From Akebia trifoliata (lineage: Eukaryota > Streptophyta > Magnoliopsida > Ranunculales > Lardizabalaceae): a stretch of DNA of 64,000 bases. Shown piece after piece: positions 35,897 through 46,454 of this stretch; position 1 is the first letter of the stretch, and the number at the start of each line of letters is the position of its first letter. A program made the position numbers and the translations under genes. The notes beneath the pieces are model-generated. The model ran no database searches, was not told the origin of the DNA, and saw nothing but the letters and a program-made list of their open reading frames with translations. The stretch is taken from contig CM030718.1 of assembly GCA_017979445.1 (NCBI GenBank), positions 14,052,760 to 14,116,759 on the forward strand. Reading direction: 5' to 3'.

Positions 35897-36778
35897 ATCA
35901 AGCCTTGTAATGCTTGTAAAGCCTCTTCCAACTTCTTTGTCCTTGACCTAGCCAATTCCTTGCAATGATTTTTTAGAAGACTTGGGAACATCAACTCGAT
36001 CTCCATTAGAAGGTCTTCTGAGATTTGCTCAGCTTGATCAAAGGGAGCCCATCGTGCAAGTGGCTGAGACAAAAAATAGGGAAGGATAGGTCTGATCTCC
36101 TTCGATCACCTTGCTGGTTACCCTGGTTTGGAGACCTACTACCACTAACTCCCTATCTCTGGATGCTCTGCGTTACTCTTTCCTTGCCTCAACAACAAAA
36201 AGAGTTGAAGAATCTGTAAAAAGTAAGAAAGTTCAAAGTTAGATTAAACTTGATGCAAGGCTGAAAAATGGGATGCAGGTAGGTGCCTAAAAACAAGATT
36301 TACCCTAGAAGGTTTGAGGGACGCTAAATCCCTCACGAGAAGCACTATGGGAAAACTTTCAATTTTTGAAGATAATCAAGGGGTCCTTGTCCCACCCTTT
36401 GTCAACATTAGGGAGAGATGAAACCAGTGCAACTACTACACTTTTGGAGGACAGCAAGTAGTACCAAGTGCATTAGAGGATAGCTTTCAAGTTGTATTTG
36501 GAGAGGATGTAATTGGGGGTTATACCTATTTTTTTCACAATCTCCACCAGGCAGTAAAAGTTGCAAGACATTTGGCTTGAGGCCTAGTTTATTATATTCA
36601 ATACCTCATTGAGGAAGGGAGAGAGAGGAAAATTCAAGCTAGCCTTGATTTGGTCGGCGAAAATCGTGATTTCTCCTTGACAATGATCATCAGGGTTCTT
36701 GGGGTCTTTACAAACCCGAATAAATATAGAAGCAGGAATATAAAGTCCCCTCAAAAGTTGAGTCATATTAGTATCCAT
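35897..36778 (-). pseudogene. Family B antisense ORF, N-terminal part
   Basis: The minus-strand start at 36776-36778 opens a 64-codon frame. It includes G-E-I-T-I-F-A-D-Q-I-K-A and F-P-L-S-P-F, the pattern of the plant putative gypsy-type transposon family (PF04195) found as an antisense ORF between pol and the 3' LTR of Tat/Retand and Grande-like elements. After a stop the pattern continues, broken, to about 36240. A 62-codon frame at 36072-35884 gives a charged helical segment, ending at the G LTR. The function of these antisense proteins is not known. TATAAATAA lies at 36917-36925 on the minus strand, about 140 bp before the start. Confidence 0.65.
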
Positions 36779-36916
36779 TGAGAAATTAAGTTTGAAGAAA
36801 AAAGAAGGTAAGGATGGCTATGAAGTAAAGAAAGAGAAAAGAAACTTCATAAACACTGAAAGATGAGATCACAAAAGGCAATAGCATAGTAGGAAGAGAA
36901 GTTGGCACAAGTTCCT

Positions 36917-36925
36917 TATTTATAG
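36917..36925 (-). promoter_or_regulatory. TATA-like box for the antisense ORF
   Basis: TATAAATAA on the minus strand within TCTATAAATAAGGAAC lies about 140 bp upstream of the antisense start codon. Position and sequence fit a TATA box. Activity is not shown. Confidence 0.45.
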
Positions 36926-37186
36926 AAGAATATAAAGGAGTATGTACTCCTGAGAGGATAGCCTAATCCAACCTAACCATCGCAGCATAGGGCGTAGTGC
37001 AGGTATTAGTAGGTTACGTGGACGGTCACAAATAAGGGAAGATTCGTCTCAACCATCAAAAAAGATTTGGAATGACTGCATTGAATGCGTCAATTCATTA
37101 AGAGTGTAGATAATGATAGAGAATCATGACAACTAGTTAGAAGGTGATTACGTGTCTTGAGAAGATGGCGAGACTTCGTGTCTCTT

Positions 37187-37200
37187 AGAGAGGGGGTAAT
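37187..37200 (+). other. Family B polypurine tract
   Basis: AGAGAGGGGGTAAT directly precedes the LTR start TGTAGAAGAAAATAACC. This confirms plus orientation for the 22196-37779 element. Confidence 0.75.
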
Positions 37201-37779
37201 TGTAGAAGAAAATAACCATACAGCCATTTAGATCATACACATGTCCAAGCCGATTAAGTGGTATCATGCGCAAATCAGTATACGGAATGCTACCCACGAG
37301 AAGGGCATGCCTAGGTAAAGAGTGCCTGACCTAGCCAAAAAGGATAGCACAGTACTGAGCAAGACTTAGTCTACCAAGCCGGGTAGACTTGATTAAAGAA
37401 TATCTATGATTTTAGTTTGCGCATGTCAAGCCCAAAGATCTCGGAGGAGATTTCCCCAATATAGTATTTTCAATCCCAAAGATCCCCATTCTATTTAAAA
37501 TCTTGAGAATTAGGAAATCCTCTGGGATCATCTACCGAGAGTAGGGGAAACCCTGATTTAGAGGAAAGATCTATAAATAGAATAGTGTGTACAAACTTAA
37601 GGATCTTTTAGCCGATTGAGAGTCAACCAGTAATATCTTTTATCTCTCTACTACTCTAACTTGAGCGTCAAAGAGTTTTTAGCAGATACCACGTCGGTGC
37701 TAGCAAGATGGTGGAAAGAATAACTTTGAATCTGTGAAACAAAGTCTATCTGCACCGTTCACCAGAATTTGACCCCACA
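37201..37779 (+). repeat. Family B 3' LTR, complete
   Basis: 579 bp, TGTAGAAGAA to CCCCACA, with a TATA box (CTATAAATAG) near 37571-37581. It is collinear with the 5' copy at 22196-22735 apart from small differences. The target duplication cannot be tested because the 5' copy lacks its start. Confidence 0.88.
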
Positions 37780-40240
37780 ATAATGAACCAAGACAATGAG
37801 TTAATCCCCACTCGAGTCCAAAATGGATGGAGAGTGTGTATTGATCATAGGAAACTTAACTCAATGACTCCCAATGATCACTTTTTGCTACCTTTCATTG
37901 GTTAACTGTTAGAGCGTCTAGCAGGACATTCCTCCTATTACTTCTTGGATGGTTACTTCGAGTACAACAAAAATACCTATTGTTGACATCAATTAAGAGA
38001 AAAAAACTTTTACCTACCCCTTTAGAACTTCACTTATTAATGCATGCTCTTTGAGTCGTGTAATGTACTCGTTATTTTTCAACGATGCATGATGAGTATA
38101 TTTTTAGACATAATATAAAGATATCTCGAAATGTTCATAATGATTTTATAGTATTTGGATCTAATTTTGAGGAATGTTTTCATCACTTAACTTTGGTCCT
38201 CATGCATTGTAAAGAAGTCAACCTAGTCCTCAATTGGAAAAAATGTCATTTTATGGTAACATCAGGGATTGTGCTAAGACAAGTTATTCTGCTAGAGGGA
38301 TTGAAGTAGATAGAGCAAAGGTAGGTTTAATTAAGAAGTTACCACCTCCTAGAACAGTAAATAGAATTAGGACATTCCTAAGCCATGTATGTTTCTACCG
38401 TAGATTCATTAAAAATTTTGGGAAGATCTCGAAGTCTTTATTTGAACTCTTAGGCAAGGATGTTCCTTTCAACTTCTCATAATCATATCTCTCTGCATTT
38501 AACCAACTTAAATCCAAGTTAACCTCGGCACCCATCATTTAACCTCCAAATTGGAACATTGCATTTGAGGTCATGTGAGACACTTCAAATTACATGATAG
38601 ATGCTATTTTGGGTCAACGAATCGATAAACATTCTCACGTTATCTAGTATGTCAATAAAACTATCAGTGATGCTCAACTTAACTACTTTACAATAGATAA
38701 ATAAATGCTAGCAGTGGTTTATGCTGATGATAAATTCCACTTCTACCTATTAGATTGAAAGTTGTGGTCTATACATACCATGCCACATTAAAGTGCCTTC
38801 TTACCAAGGCAAGGTTAATCTGTTGGATTTTACTTTTGCAGGAGTTTGATCTCAAGATTCGAGACAAAAAGGGGGCAAAGAATATTGTAGCTAATCATCT
38901 ATCTAGAATAATTACTGACTCATCCAAGGAGACTTTACCCATCTCTAAATCCTTTCCTAATATTGTCAACTCCATGGTATGCTGATATTGTCAACTACTT
39001 AGTTACAGGTCAATTGTCAATCTCAATGACTAAGCAAAAGAAACTCCATCTCTTTTTGAAAACCAAATGATATTTTTAGGATGAATCGTACTTGTTTAAG
39101 TATTACCCCGACTAAATCATTAGACATTGTGTTGCAACTTGTGAACAAGCCAATATCTTAGAATTTAGTCAAAATCATGCTTACGAAGGACACTTCAGTG
39201 GTAAGAAAATCGTTGTGAAAATCTTGTAGTACGAATTCTTTTAGTTTCCATTTTTCGAGATGCCTACGAGTTTAGCAAATCTTGTAATCGATGTCAGAAA
39301 TTAGGAAAATTTTCTAAGAGAAACGAAATGCCTTAGAATCTTATCCTAATCATTGAGATTATTAATGTTTAGGGCATAGATTTTATAGGATCATTTCCTA
39401 TTTCCCAATGTTACTAATATATCCTTGTTTTCATTGATTACGTGTTCAAATGGGTAGAAGTTGTAACGTATAGAACGAACAATCACTAAGTGGTGATCAA
39501 CTTTGTCAAGGAGACCATCATTTCAAGATTCAATACTCCACAAGCTATCATAAGTGATGGTGGTTGGCATTTTTTTTAATAAAATCTTTGTAGTATTGAT
39601 GTGGAAATACCTCATAAGTCATAAAATTGCAACACCCTACCATTCACAAACATGTGGACAGATAGATATTTCAAACAGAAAAAATCAAAATCATTCTAGA
39701 AAAAAAATCAATCCTCTATGACAAGATTGGTTTTTAAGATTAAATGACTCATTGTGGGCCTACTAAACCACCTTAACACTAATAGGGATGTCTCCCTACT
39801 GATTATTTTTTGGCAAAGCCTATCATCTCCCTATAGAACTTGAGCATCATGCATATTGGGTAATCATGTGCCTTAACTTTGATCTCAATAAAACTGAATA
39901 AAATCACAAGTTACAACTTGATCAATTAGAAGATATCAGATATGATTCTTATGATTGTGTTAGACTCAATAAAAAACATATAAAATTTTATCACGATAAA
40001 CACATTCTTCAATAAAATTTTGAGCCTGGTTAATATGTGTTGTTGTACAACAATAGACTCCACTTTTTTCCAAGAAAACTCAAGTCTTGTTGGATTGGCC
40101 CATATATGATCCAAATAGTTTACCCTCATAGTGTTGTTGAAGTCCTAAATACAAAGGATGGACCACTTCCAAAGTGAATGGTGAGTGCTTCAAACGTATC
40201 TTGAGTGTGTACCACAGATTGAAGTTCTACTCCTTAATGA
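37780..40240 (+). pseudogene. Athila-type RT, RNase H and integrase, decayed
   Basis: RT begins at about 37795 (C-I-D-H-R-K-L-N, then F-L-D-G-Y-F). The active-site box F/Y-x-D-D reads H-N-D-F at 38136-38147, so a catalytic Asp is lost. The connection (38234-38482) has P-P-P-R-T-V and F-Y-R-R-F-I-K. RNase H follows to a V-A-N-H-L-S-R segment near 38905. Integrase has zinc-finger remnants (C-N-R-C near 39280), G-I-D-F (39375), S-D-G-G, and an Asp in place of the catalytic Glu (39665-39667). Frameshifts and stops are frequent. Gag, protease and 5' LTR are missing on the left, where the B LTR abuts. Confidence 0.85.
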
Positions 40241-41029
40241 TCCCATTTATCAAAATGATTAGAGATTTGTTTGGTTGAAGACATTAAACTTGGCACTTCT
40301 GGAATGCAATCCATTCTCTTTATTTCAATAGTAGTTTTAAAAGTTTTGAATGAGTATGGTAATTTTTTGTCAGGAACAATTACCAGCTCAAAACCAAAGT
40401 GGTAGGTTCTAAAAAAAACCATAGTTGGTCCTATATGTTTAGGGTTGCACAACACTTAGCAAAAAGAAATGGTCTACAAGTCGATAGGTTTTCCCCTTGT
40501 TGGCACTCTTCAAATAGTCACCAACGAATTAAAACAACATACCTGATGCATCCAAGCTTTACATGCTAAAAAAATAACAAGCGGAGGCCTGATCACATTA
40601 TGTGATACTTATAGCTATCCTTCCATCCAAACCTTAGGAATTTTTTTTGCCATACTTTTTCTTTTGACTTTTAGGATCTTTATCTTAGCAATTTAGGATT
40701 TTAAGTTGTTATAAGAGTAATTTGGGAATTTCCAATCCACCCTAAACACTAAAGAATTTCTAATCTCTAATCTCTTCTTTTTTCACCTCCCTTCCTAAAA
40801 TCATCCAAACTCATAACCATCAAAGAACTCACATTTAGATCTCTCCCCTCCCACCATTTTCGTATAAATTTGAGGCAAGCTGTGTATTCAACACTAATTT
40901 ACAATCAACCAGTCATCATTACGTCGCCATCTTCATCATCATTATTGCGTCGTAGTCAATATCCATTACGCCACAATCATTTGGTCATCAACCAGGTTGA
41001 GATTTTCATAGATTCATCATTTTGTCATC
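40241..41029 (+). other. Athila spacer between pol and the env-like ORF
   Basis: No recognisable coding region. A minus-strand frame at 40234-40455 overlaps the pol end and looks incidental. 40890-41030 has CATCATTACGTCG-like repeats. The env-like ORF normally follows such a spacer in Athila elements. Confidence 0.45.
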
Positions 41030-42075
41030 TTGAGTATAGTGGTATCCATGGTTTCTTCTAAACAAACAATTTTTGAGGAGTTTGTTTTCAGCCAATACTT
41101 CCAAGGTGTCAATGGCATGTGGTTTCACGAAACCATCACTGAACTAGGATGGAGCAATTTGCTCTATGCTAGATCTGAAACCAACTGTAAGGAGTTTGTA
41201 AAGGAATTTTACGCATTCGTTGTTTCAGGCAACCTCATCACTCTTTCGTTCACCACTGAGTTTAGTGGCATTATACTTGTCATTGGTTTGGAGGATATCA
41301 TTGAGATCTAGGCATTGCAAAAATTGAGGATGGTATTTGCCATATCCGTTAGCCATTTGAGTTTTTTATCACTCGATTGGGTCTCGATACACAACGCATT
41401 AGCACAAAGAATGGTGGGTTATTATCCAGATGTTTTCGAGCCAATCAATACATTTGCTGGCGATGGATAACATCGAATATCTTAGGAACACAAAACAACA
41501 CTTTGCTCTCTCCAAAGCATCTTCACATTTTGCATGCGATTCAAACAGGGATCCTACCATTTGCATATCTTATTTCATTTTAGAGACCCTGGTCGAGGCC
41601 TGTGTTAAGCCCAAGAAGGGGCACTTGTTGATTTTCCCACACTTGATATGTTAGATTCTCAAAAGGCGAATGGGTATATAGGTGGCAGTTCTAACACCCC
41701 ATAGTAAGTTGATCCAGCTTTCAAATTTCAAGGTACGTTGTCTATCACGAAGTATGCCCCAAGTTTGTGGTAGCTGATATCTGAGCACTTTAAGGAGCAT
41801 TAGAGCCCTCATGGTTTTGCACACCTAGACCCAGAGTTCAATAGGTCAAAGTAAACAAAGCTAGATCTTTTAGCCTAGATTTTGAAGACACGTCCTTTTT
41901 GGATGATGTCAAACCCCGTCCCTTCCAAAAAGCATTTAAAAAACTTTTCAGGAGGATGGATAAGCTTTATACAGGGCAGAAGGCCCTAGAGCAATGACTC
42001 GATGCAGTTGAACAACGTGAGAGGGTGGGAGAGTTTGAGATGGCTACTACTAGAGGCAGAGTTCGTAAGAATTAG
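41030..42075 (+). pseudogene. Athila env-like ORF (putative plant transposon protein domain)
   Basis: The frame at 41030-41311 shows an F-E-E-F-V-F-S segment, an L-G-W-S-N-L segment and the K-E-F-V-K-E-F-Y-A-F core, typical of the putative plant transposon protein domain (PF20167) in Athila env-like ORFs. Broken frames continue (41377-41654, then 41780-42075) and end in a charged coiled-coil-like tail with an E-Q-R-E-R region near 42010. It may correspond to an envelope-position ORF; I see no clear signal or membrane segment. It lies between pol and the PPT in the same orientation. Confidence 0.65.
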
Positions 42076-42557
42076 GCATTTTATTAAGTATTGTATTAGG
42101 ATCGCTATTAGGATTTGTTTTGTTATTAGTTGTTTTTATGTGTATTTGTTCATTTGAATTTTGTACTATCCCTTTTTTTTAAAATAGTTTATTTTGGCAT
42201 TATTTACAAAAATCCTTTTTTTGTAGTTATTTCTTCTTCTGCTAGTTTACACAATGTAGGTTGAAACTACTGGTGTGTGTTTACCCAACATTGCCTAGGA
42301 ACCATTGTCCAGGTTATGAGCACAATATCTTTGATGGTGTTCCTGGCGTAAGACAACATGATCATGATTAATACGGCAGATACAATCAACGCTACGACAG
42401 TTGTGGAGGTGTGTTTTCTAATTTCAGGAGACATTGTATTGGCATCAAGAAGACTGTAGGATCACTTTCAGGTGCTATCCTACCCACTTCATTTCCTTTT
42501 GTCAATTTCAATTTTGCATTTACACACGTATACTAAAATATTGAGGGCAATATCATG

Positions 42558-42576
42558 TTCAAGTTTGGGGGTGTAT
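42558..42576 (+). other. Internal polypurine-like motif of the Athila element
   Basis: CAAGTTTGGGGGTGT resembles the AAGTTTGGGGGTA tract next to the Athila LTR start at 62903. The LTR itself begins about 1 kb farther on, so this is either an internal tract or the scar of another LTR junction. Confidence 0.45.
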
Positions 42577-43580
42577 GGGTCGAATTTCTATCTAGTTTTT
42601 TTATTCCAAAATTCATTAAAAAAAATTAAAGAATTTTGAAAAATATTTTTGGTATTAACTTTCTTGTAATTTGCTCAAAATCTTAGCATATATCTTTAAT
42701 TACTTGGAGTCCCCATTCGTATTTCTCTTAAGCAAATATTAGAGTAAAGTTATCTTAAGTTTTGAGCTATTTCTAATAAATTACTAAGAGTCTAGGTTGA
42801 ATTAAGTAAGTTGCTTACCTTATTTCCACCTAGAGTATTAGAAAAATTGGATTTGATGAACTTTGCCTTCCTTGTTCATTTTGTCGGTTGATTAGAAGAA
42901 AAACATAACTGAGTTGAATATATCTTGAACAACAACCATTGAATTAGACTGGGTATCTTGAAAAGGTCTGCTTGATTTTCTTTAAAAAGAAAGAAAAAGA
43001 TCCCTCAAAGAGAGAAAGAAACAAGGAATCAAAGATTCAAAGTTTGAAAATTTAGAGTTTCAGAATAATGAAAGCCATCAAGTGTAAAAATTTGAGTACA
43101 CTGGAATATCACCGATAAGGCCCCTTCGAGGTATTAAATTGAACATCTACACTTCTCACTATCCTAGATAGGATAAGTTTATAATTAAACCCCAAGTCAA
43201 TCCACCTACTCCTTGTTAGATAAAAGGTTAGAACTCACTCTATGAAACCAATCTCTCAAGTTTTTAAATTAGAATTACCATCTCTTAAAGGTCAATTTAA
43301 GTCTAAGTTTATTTATAGAGAAATAAAAGTTGGGATTATATACCAGTGTTACTTCCAAATGACTGACAAATCATAAATAACCAGTGCTTTTAAATATAAG
43401 TTTTGATTTTGATCATTATTACTTCAAAATGTTATTTTGAATTTTGTGGGTATATTCTCTACAAACCCTTACGAGTCAAACTCGTCTACTAGGGGTAACC
43501 TAGCGGTTTAAGGACATAATGCATTCATTAAAAACAGTCGAGATGCCCGTGAAAGTGACAATTTATTTTCTCAGGGATTA
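42577..43580 (+). other. Athila 3' untranslated region
   Basis: Non-coding. 43440-43540 is the reverse of about 62990-63090, which shows that the same pre-LTR region recurs in another Athila copy in the opposite orientation. Confidence 0.6.
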
Positions 43581-43602
43581 AAAAAAAGGAAGTTTGGAAA
43601 TG
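43581..43602 (+). other. Athila polypurine tract, degenerate
   Basis: AAAAAAAGGAAGTTTGGAAATG stands directly before TGATCAATGTCTC. The better preserved equivalent at 62904-62917 (minus strand) is AAGTTTGGGGGTA. Confidence 0.6.
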
Positions 43603-44655
43603 TGATCAATGTCTCAAAACACTGATTTATCCACTTTTCCCATATATTTATCTCGATTTTTTTCCTATTTTATTAAATTAGGTAAATATTTGTGTTAAGT
43701 TATAATTATCACGTTACATGTTCTACCATACTAAATGGGCTTAATTGTATAAAATTAATGCATTTTTTAGAAAGTCTTGATTACGTGTATTCATTACTTA
43801 AATTTAATATCAAACCATTAAGATGGATCATCAAATCAACCAATGAAGTGTGCATTACAATCTGGAGGACTAATCAAGCAACCATGCAAAATTGAAGAAC
43901 CAAAAGTCTCTATATGATTGCGACACAATCACTATTCATTGTGGCATAATGAGCCTCAATCAGAGCACCCTAAATTGTATTTATTTGCCTTTCAATAGCT
44001 TACATATGCAAGAGGGATAGCGACTATGTTTGGATTTCTAGAGCATTGAATGTTTATAAATAGATTTTTTCCAAATTAGGAAGGGTCGTCTCTTTTTCTC
44101 TCTTCTCCACCTAATGCATTTGACACTTTTTCTTGTAATTTTCCATTATCTAGTTTCTATTTCTTCAAGTTTCTATAATTTCTCTAAGAAGAAAATAGTG
44201 TACCCTGGTTACTCAATGAATACAAATGCTAGTTTTACTAATTCTTCTTATTTCCTTGCAATGACCACGGGTTAAACTCCCTCTATTAGTGAGAGGAGGA
44301 AGCATATGAGTAAGTTTTATTGCTGTATTTTTGTTATTTATCCTTCCATGCTTCTTTGATGATTAATGGGTTCTCTTCAAGACCTTGTTCAATTCTAATG
44401 GATCAAAGCTCTAGATGAGTCTTTACACCTTCTTATGCTTAGATGTTTTATCCTTAATTTAGATAAATGGTTGTAGGGGCTTCACACATTAGTGCATGTA
44501 GGAGTCCTAACTTCTGTGTTATTCAAGCTTTCATGCTATATCTTCTAACCCAAGGAGCTCACACCAAGCCCTTAGAGTTGAGTTAAAAAAATATATATAT
44601 AACTTAGATGTGATTTTAAATGCTAGCCTTAGGTTGCTATTATTAGTAGTGGTAC
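43603..44655 (+). repeat. Athila-type (family F) 3' LTR, truncated at its end
   Basis: It begins TGATCAATGTCTCAAAACAC and is collinear (reversed) with 59704-59140 and 55740-55320. Comparison with the solo copy (about 1.26 kb without its insert) shows that the last 200-250 bases are missing; the sequence passes into a reversed family A LTR near 44655. Confidence 0.7.
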
Positions 44656-45188
44656 TCTCTCTTCTTTTTACCTTAATTTTAAATTTTTAAATTTTAAGAT
44701 TGAAAAATTACCGTTTTACCTTGAAAGAGGAATTTTGCGTTGGGATGTTTTGGAATCAATTTTTTGAAAAGATTTCAATGAGAAAATTAATTTGTGTCAC
44801 TTATGAAATTTTGGCATTATCACATGGACTCCATAAGGGGTATTTTAGTAATTTGTGAAAATAAACAATTTATTTAGTTTTAGTTTGTTTTTGTGTTTGA
44901 AAGGATTTTATAAAGGGTGTTCTAGTATTAAGGTTATTTTGGTAATTTGATCATTTTTTCTTGTAAAGCTTCTTTTAGTCTCAAAATGATGATTTCTATA
45001 TTTTGGGTATTATTTTTCTAGCGAAGTGAGGCTTCTAAAGTTTGTTTGCTTGAAATATCTCATCCGAGCTTTTGAAATACATCTAGTAACAAATAAAAAA
45101 CTTTATAATATTCATCCATCATTGGGAACTACCACAATTGAGTTGACGAGTTGATTAATCAAGCGAGTGCAAAAATAAGACGTCTTCA
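44656..45188 (-). repeat. Family A 3' LTR, first part, of the 44656-60370 element
   Basis: The minus strand starts TGAAGACGTCTTATTTTTGCACTCGC (45188), collinear with 6420-6954. A polypurine tract lies directly outside. The R and U5 parts are missing. Confidence 0.8.
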
Positions 45189-45204
45189 GATGCCCCTCTT
45201 TGAC
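45189..45204 (-). other. Family A polypurine tract
   Basis: The minus strand reads TCAAAGAGGGGCATC directly before the LTR, matching 12159-12175. Confidence 0.8.
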
Positions 45205-45910
45205 AATAGGTTGAAGCAACCTATATAGTAAATCTACTTTGATCGATAGTACGATTTTCGAATGCCAAAGTCCACTACAATTCATGTTATTATTTGATTT
45301 AGCAATTCATTGGGATATTTGGATCTCTAAGGGTAAAACTGTCTTGAAACTAAAAGTTGTTAGGCCTTCATGAATGAGCTCTCAGTGATGGTATCAAATC
45401 TTTGAATTTTGAAAAATTCTCTCTAACTAATGCAAACGCAACGAATGTGCACATGTGTGTAATAGTGTAATAATGATTTTGAAAAGAAGCACTTCCATTT
45501 TACGCATTCATGAGGAAGGATGATGAACTTCAAAATGAAAAACTGAGTAAGATGACTGAGCAAAATCTACATAAAGTTTAAGTAAAATTTGAATTAAAAT
45601 TGAGAGAAATATAGCATATTTTGAGCATTAATTGAGCGTAATCTGAGTATAAGGTCTGAGAATAACTAAGCATAATTTAGGCATAACGTCTCGATAGTGC
45701 AGAGCTCGTGTGAGATCTTGGATTTAATGAAAATTTGATTAGTTTTGAAATCCGACTATTTCTTTGGTCGTGTTTGACAAATCGAAGTTGAGTGCAACTC
45801 GAAAGGTCTTTGAAGTTCTTTTGATTTTTTTTTAAAATCTACTCCACTCTTCATTGCCTTCTTTTATTTATCTTACTTTATTTCTATCATAAGTTAACCA
45901 CCTCAATGCA
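45205..45910 (-). other. Family A pre-PPT region with a decayed short tandem array
   Basis: 45205-45540 matches the reverse of 11851-12158. 45540-45690 keeps recognisable GAGCA-AAT-TGAG-ATAA units, the eroded equivalent of the 33/34-bp array. 45700-45910 is unassigned. Confidence 0.6.
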
Positions 45911-46430
45911 TGCATTGTCTCTTGTAATGACATCTTTGATCCTTTCAACGGTGTAAGCAATAAGGTTGTTAACAGTTGTTACAAATCCAAGAGAGAGTTT
46001 TGTTGTTGGAGTTGAATCAACCAAGATCTGAAGGCAGGAGGGCTACATAATCTGAGTCGCCCCCATTTAGAACCACATTCATTGCAACAATATCAACAGG
46101 AGCATAAACTACGAAAAAACCTGTTGTATCGACGCTACTATCTTGCAATATCAACATACTTTTTCACCTTTCTTGATTCATTATCATACCAATATCTCTA
46201 GTTGGCATGTTACTAGCCATAACACTTGCAGGACGTTCATACTGTCGATCTAAGGTAGCAATCCATCGCTTCGCTCCAAATCCAAGGTCAAAGTCAACCT
46301 GTATTCTATATATACTGTGGACTACTTTGTCATCCACTTCTACATGTTCTACCCAGATGACCTTGGAGTAACCATTTGGCATTTCTTGGATTAAACAACC
46401 TAATAGCCTTCTTCGACATCTCAATATCGG
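45911..46430 (-). pseudogene. HD-ZIP IV (ATML1/PDF2-like) gene fragment, START domain fused to C-terminus
   Basis: HD-ZIP IV proteins are plant epidermal transcription factors with a homeodomain, leucine zipper and START domain. The minus-strand frame from about 46430 reads [21 protein letters not shown], then [13 protein letters not shown], a close match to the PDF2/ATML1 START domain as I remember it. After one TGA in the same frame it jumps at K-S-M-L-I-L-Q from inside START to the C-terminal domain ([13 protein letters not shown]). About 100 residues are missing. A second gap with a frame change follows A-L-L-P-S, leading to Q-I-L-V-D-S and V-N-N-L-I. The homeodomain and zipper are absent. 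The fragment begins within about 10-25 bases of the primer site of the D LTR at 46455. Capture by the element, or an insertion next to an old pseudogene, are both possible. Confidence 0.8.
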
Positions 46431-46436
46431 GTTTTC

Positions 46437-46454
46437 CCAATGGAGTCGACAAGC
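46437..46454 (-). other. Family D primer binding site
   Basis: The minus strand reads TTGTCGACTCCATTGGGA next to the LTR end. The D LTR at 50075 has TTGGCGTCTCCATTAGGA in the same place. The two resemble the family A site, so both D LTRs look like 5' LTRs. Confidence 0.6.

Noticed and set aside
37780..40240. Athila pol as part of the family B element
   Set aside because: Family B already has its own RT with a second RNase H at 25030-26790, and its 3' LTR ends at 37779. The motifs here are Athila-like.
41030..41311. Host gene encoding an unknown 93-residue protein
   Set aside because: The pattern fits the Athila env-like ORF, and the position between pol and the 3' LTR agrees.
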